Source: Pseudomonadota bacterium (GTDB lineage: Bacteria > Pseudomonadota > Alphaproteobacteria > Rhizobiales > Rhizobiaceae). Taken from it: a stretch of DNA of 9,126 nt. Position 1 is the stretch's first letter. Each line of letters opens with the position of its first letter. Below the pieces are notes generated by a model. It was not told the origin of the DNA. It searched no databases and saw nothing but the letters and a program-made list of their open reading frames with translations. Positions 6,173 through 9,126 of the stretch are shown piece after piece. The translations under genes were made by a program, and so were the position numbers. The stretch lies in the NCBI GenBank assembly GCA_023387715.1, contig JAEWHQ010000167.1, positions 1 to 9,126 on the forward strand, written 5' to 3'.

Positions 6173-7009
6173 TCAAAGCGCCCTTGCGACGATCAGTTGT
6201 CCCGGCACTGGCTGGCCTTGTTCATGGCGCACCGTAATATTTTCACACGCCAGACACTCAAAGCCATTGGCCTCCATCAACTTGCGCAGATAGCTTTCGG
6301 CATGTGCAAAGCGCTGATAAGCACCAACCATGAAATCACGCCCCTGAAAAACGTCCTGCGGCTGCGTTTCAGATGAAAAAGCGATCATGCCACCTTTATT
6401 GATGCGCGCCTTCAAACCGGCAAAGAAAGCCTCCAGCTTACCCATATAAGGCAGTACATCAGTTGCAACGATCAAATCCCAGTTATCTGCGGTCGTCTTT
6501 TGCAAAAACAGCACGACTTCACTGACAAAAAGCTCGTCATAGTCGCCTTTCTCATAGGCGATTTCGATCATGTTCTCCGACAAATCAACGCCGGTTTTAT
6601 GATCAGCTATATCGTCGAGTGCATCAGCCGAAAGACCGGTACCGCAACCCAAATCAAGCATGCGCGTGAAATTGCAGTCTTCATCCAGCTCCAGCAACAC
6701 TTCGCGCAATTGCAGCGGCACATCATAACCAAGCTGATCGACCAAAATCGTATCAAACATATCCGCATGCTGATCAAACAATGTTGCAACATAAGCATCC
6801 GGTGCCTTTGACGGTACTTCGCCCTTGCCCATACTGGCAAGGCGCACGGCTGCGCCACCATGATCAGACGGATCAATTTTGAGAACTTCTTGATAGGCCA
6901 GACTGGCCGCTTCAAAATCACCTGCTTTTTCAAATCTTAAAGCGCGATCATAAGCTTCTTCCAGCGCTTCTTCATCAAAAGCCGCAGGGGGTTCATTGTT
7001 CATTGTCAT
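6173..7009 (-). CDS. TPR-containing SAM-dependent methyltransferase (COG4976-like)
   Basis: A 278-residue cytosolic protein with two parts. Residues 12-60 form a TPR-like helical pair (ALRFEKAGDFEAASLAYQEVLKIDP), usually a protein-contact module. Then comes YVATLFDQHADMFDTILVDQLGYDVP, a stretch I recognise from the COG4976 'predicted methyltransferase with TPR' group. The Rossmann-type class I methyltransferase core has the SAM-binding motif I DLGCGTG (119-125), an acidic strand-2 end in TGVDLSENMIEIA, and a motif IV-like DLIVATDVLPYMG. The substrate is unknown for the family as far as I know. The ATG at 7009 is chosen because AAAGGA (7023-7018) precedes it by 8 bases; a TTG one codon earlier and an ATG two codons later are alternatives. 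It lies 69 bases after galE without a convincing terminator between, so the two may be co-transcribed. Confidence 0.88.
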   Translation of the reverse strand: MTMNNEPPAAFDEEALEEAYDRALRFEKAGDFEAASLAYQEVLKIDPSDHGGAAVRLASMGKGEVPSKAPDAYVATLFDQHADMFDTILVDQLGYDVPLQLREVLLELDEDCNFTRMLDLGCGTGLSADALDDIADHKTGVDLSENMIEIAYEKGDYDELFVSEVVLFLQKTTADNWDLIVATDVLPYMGKLEAFFAGLKARINKGGMIAFSSETQPQDVFQGRDFMVGAYQRFAHAESYLRKLMEANGFECLACENITVRHEQGQPVPGQLIVARAL

Positions 7010-7078
7010 CAAAATTTTCCTTTAAACGGATGATCCGCACCCGCATAGTCGCGCATTTTTTTGAGATTACCTCAATAA

Positions 7079-8077
7079 TTATACAGCGTTTTTAGATTGC
7101 CAGTTCCACATATCCTGGCACATTTCAGAAAACGTTTTTTGCGCTGTCCAGTTCAATATTTCGTTGGCTCGTGTCGGATCTGCATAATATTCAGCAATAT
7201 CACCGGCTCTGCGTTCCGCAATCTCATAAGGGATTATCTGACCAGTCACCGTTTCAAAAGCTTTGATCACCTCAAAAACACTATAACCCTGCCCTGTGCC
7301 CAGATTAAGTGTCAGACATTGCGGTTCCTCCAGCTTTTTCAGTGCCCGCACATGGCCTTTAGCCACATCTTCAACATGGATATAATCACGCACTCCTGTA
7401 CCATCACGGGTCGGGTAATCATTTCCCCAAATCATCAGCTTTTCACGTTTGCCACTGGCAACCTGCACAACCAGAGGCATCAGATTGTTCGGCTCACCTT
7501 TCGGGTCTTCACCAATCAAGCCACTTTCATGCGCACCAACCGGATTGAAATAACGCAAAATTGCAATTTGCCAGCTCTTATTGCCGCGATGAATATCGCG
7601 CAAAATATCTTCAACGACCAGTTTACTGCGGCCATAAGTATTGGCAGGCGCCAGCCGGTGATCTTCATTAAAAGGCAATTGCTCCGGTTCACCATAAACG
7701 GTTGCCGATGAGCTAAAAACTATCTTTTTCACATCAACCGAGCGCATTGCTTCAAGTAAGCGGATAGTGCCGACAACATTGCAATCATAATAATGCAATG
7801 GTTTCTCAGTCGATTCTGCAACTGATTTCAGTCCGGCAAAATGCATCACTGCATCACATTTATGGCGCTTTAAAACCTGCTCCAAAAACGTGCGGTCACG
7901 CACATCACCAGCTTCGCGAAACAATGTACGTCCGGTGATTTCCTCCACACGGCGCAATACGTCCGGATGGCTATTATCAAAATTATCAACCACCACGACA
8001 TCATAGCCAGCTTTCAACAGCTCGACACATGTGTGTGATCCGATATAACCGGCACCACCGGTCACCATAACAGCCAT
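7079..8077 (-). CDS. galE: UDP-glucose 4-epimerase
   Basis: A 332-residue short-chain dehydrogenase/reductase that interconverts UDP-glucose and UDP-galactose using tightly bound NAD. It supplies UDP-galactose for surface polysaccharides and lets cells use galactose. The NAD-binding glycine motif TGGAGYIGSH is at 6-15. The catalytic Ser124 lies in VFSSSATVYGE, with the Tyr148-x3-Lys152 pair in NTYGRSKLV. The substrate-domain signature LRYFNPVGAHESGLIGEDP and the later GTGVRDYIHVEDVA are typical of bacterial GalE, and the length is normal. The ATG at 8077 is preceded by GGAAAGG (8092-8086), 8 bases away. No other Leloir gene (galT, galK, galM) is in the window, so a role in making surface sugars is more likely than galactose breakdown. 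It diverges from mazG. Confidence 0.96.
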   Translation of the reverse strand: MAVMVTGGAGYIGSHTCVELLKAGYDVVVVDNFDNSHPDVLRRVEEITGRTLFREAGDVRDRTFLEQVLKRHKCDAVMHFAGLKSVAESTEKPLHYYDCNVVGTIRLLEAMRSVDVKKIVFSSSATVYGEPEQLPFNEDHRLAPANTYGRSKLVVEDILRDIHRGNKSWQIAILRYFNPVGAHESGLIGEDPKGEPNNLMPLVVQVASGKREKLMIWGNDYPTRDGTGVRDYIHVEDVAKGHVRALKKLEEPQCLTLNLGTGQGYSVFEVIKAFETVTGQIIPYEIAERRAGDIAEYYADPTRANEILNWTAQKTFSEMCQDMWNWQSKNAV

Positions 8078-8136
8078 GATTTTCGCCTTTCCGGGGCTTT
8101 CCAGCACGCGTATGAAGCGCGGCTTTCATGTTATAT

Positions 8137-8164
8137 TGTTCTTTTTTATTAAATTAAAAGAACA
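8137..8164. promoter_or_regulatory. Perfect 9-bp dyad between divergent galE and mazG
   Basis: TGTTCTTTT (8137-8145) and AAAAGAACA (8156-8164) are perfect inverted copies around a 10-base AT-only spacer. It starts 60 bases before the galE start and ends 87 bases before the mazG start. It could be an operator for one or both genes, or an AT-rich two-way promoter or terminator-like element. Confidence 0.45.
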
Positions 8165-8251
8165 CGTCAAAAAACACATAAAGCAGTGCCCAACCATGAT
8201 AGACATATTAAGAATCGAATAGTATCGCAACGGATAGATTTGGAGTTTATT

Positions 8252-9076
8252 TTGCAACCTTCCGGCAAAATTGAACGGCTGCTTGAAATTATGGCGGCCT
8301 TACGCGATCCTGAAACCGGCTGCCCGTGGGATGTCGAGCAAAGTTTTGAAACCATTGCTCGTTATACGCTTGAAGAAGTCTATGAAGTGCTGGATGCCAT
8401 CGAGCGGCAGGACAAAGATGACTTGCGTGAAGAGCTTGGCGATTTGCTGCTGCAAGTGGTGTTCCACGCACGCATTGCCGAAGAAGAAGGCTCGTTCAAC
8501 TTTGCCGATGTGGTGCAAGCTATCACGCATAAAATGATCCGCCGTCATCCGCATGTGTTTGGCGATGAGGAAGCACGCAGTGCCGGCATGGCCAAGGGTG
8601 CATGGGGCCGCATCAAGCAGGAAGAAAAAGCCGAACGTGAGGCACGCCGCGCTAAAGCCGGTCTGCCGACATTAGAAGAAAATGGCTATCTTGATGATAT
8701 TCCGAGCGCCTTCCCTGCACTTTTGCGCGCGTTAAAGCTGCAATTGAAAGCCGCCAAGGTCGGTTTTGATTGGAGCGAGCCGGAACCTATACTGGCAAAG
8801 ATTGAAGAAGAAATCGCAGAGCTGAAACAGGCGAAACTTTCTGCTGATCAAAACCATATCGAAGAAGAATATGGTGATTTGCTGTTTGCGATGGTCAATC
8901 TTGGCCGTCATTTGAATATCGATCCGGAAATTGCCCTGATGCGCGCCAATGACAAATTTCTCAATCGTTTTCACTATATTGAGAAAAGCCTCAAACAAAA
9001 CGGCTCATCACCGGAGCAATCCGATTTGGAAGAAATGGAAGCACTCTGGCAGCAAGCCAAGAAAAGCGGCCTTTAA
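8252..9076 (+). CDS. mazG: Nucleoside triphosphate pyrophosphohydrolase MazG
   Basis: A 274-residue all-alpha NTP pyrophosphohydrolase that hydrolyses (d)NTPs to the monophosphate and pyrophosphate, clearing damaged or excess nucleotides; in E. coli it also limits ppGpp effects. It has two MazG domains, as in the E. coli enzyme. The first has CPWD (24-27) and the metal-binding EEVYE (41-45) with EELGD (60-64), then the conserved RRHPHVF (97-103). The second has EEEIAE (185-190), EEEYGD (204-209) and NDKFLNRF (233-240). I start it at the TTG at 8252, because GGAG (8242-8245) sits 6 bases upstream and the resulting N-terminus (QPSGKIERLLEIMAALRDPETGCPWD region) matches the family. A GTG at 8186 would add 22 residues that look unlike MazG. 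No mazE/mazF toxin genes are present. No clear terminator follows before the window ends. Confidence 0.94.
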   Translation: MQPSGKIERLLEIMAALRDPETGCPWDVEQSFETIARYTLEEVYEVLDAIERQDKDDLREELGDLLLQVVFHARIAEEEGSFNFADVVQAITHKMIRRHPHVFGDEEARSAGMAKGAWGRIKQEEKAEREARRAKAGLPTLEENGYLDDIPSAFPALLRALKLQLKAAKVGFDWSEPEPILAKIEEEIAELKQAKLSADQNHIEEEYGDLLFAMVNLGRHLNIDPEIALMRANDKFLNRFHYIEKSLKQNGSSPEQSDLEEMEALWQQAKKSGL

Positions 9077-9097
9077 ATATCTCGTATTCTGAAAAGC

Positions 9098-9111
9098 TTG
9101 ATTCCGATCAA
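9098..9111. promoter_or_regulatory. FNR/FixK-type box (anaerobox)
   Basis: TTGAT-TCCG-ATCAA is an exact match to the FNR/FixK consensus TTGAT-N4-ATCAA. It lies 21 bases past the mazG stop, at the right edge. It most likely controls a gene just outside the window, induced under low oxygen. A chance 10-base dyad match or a weak hairpin is the alternative. Confidence 0.5.
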
Positions 9112-9126
9112 TGTCATGCCAACGCA

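Noticed and set aside
7061..7075. TTGAG-ATTAC-CTCAA hairpin as the galE terminator
   Set aside because: On the minus strand, the direction of galE, the stem is followed by As rather than Ts and the stem is only 5 bp; the T-run faces the wrong way.
7097..7711. A 204-codon plus-strand open frame inside galE
   Set aside because: It is the complement of an intact, well-conserved galE; no domain or ribosome-binding site supports it.
8252..9076. mazG as part of a toxin-antitoxin system
   Set aside because: No mazE- or mazF-like gene is present on either strand around it; MazG alone is a housekeeping enzyme.
1..9126. CRISPR array, insertion sequence, prophage or integrative element
   Set aside because: No regularly spaced repeats, transposase, integrase or terminal inverted repeats were seen; gene content is housekeeping throughout.

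Overview
The window is an ordinary stretch of an alphaproteobacterial chromosome, most likely from the order Rhizobiales (Brucella/Bartonella relatives). This rests on the protein style: a Cys-less L33, an IbaG-type BolA before a CGFS glutaredoxin, a ParE with an N-terminal extension, a COG4976 methyltransferase with a TPR-like N-terminus, and a two-domain MazG. GC content looks close to one half, lower than Brucella usually has. A Bartonella-like or other AT-drifted member is therefore possible, but this is inference and no rRNA is present to settle it. I see no tRNA, rRNA, insertion sequence, prophage, CRISPR array or toxin-antitoxin pair.

Layout, left to right. The plus-strand half starts with the C-terminal end of an MFS transporter, then rpmG with a strong terminator. 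Next come a BolA-family gene and grxD, which should form a [2Fe-2S]-binding pair in iron-sulfur and iron handling. A Bcr/CflA-type drug efflux MFS gene follows, and then parE (topoisomerase IV subunit B). A textbook two-way terminator separates parE from three minus-strand genes. In transcription order these are galE (UDP-glucose 4-epimerase), a TPR-methyltransferase 69 bp later, and an adrenodoxin-type ferredoxin 113 bp after that. Diverging from galE on the plus strand is mazG, a house-cleaning NTP pyrophosphohydrolase. The last bases hold a perfect match to the FNR/FixK box, probably belonging to a gene beyond the right edge.

Several genes share an iron-sulfur and redox theme (BolA, GrxD, ferredoxin, and the FNR-type site). 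The most interesting material lies between genes: a Fur-like site before bolA, three back-to-back inverted repeats before grxD, an 8-bp dyad before the efflux gene, a structured leader ending in a terminator before parE, direct and inverted repeats before the ferredoxin, and a 28-bp dyad between galE and mazG. I found no convincing new multi-gene system. The candidate discoveries are regulatory, and all are read by eye without alignment or folding software.
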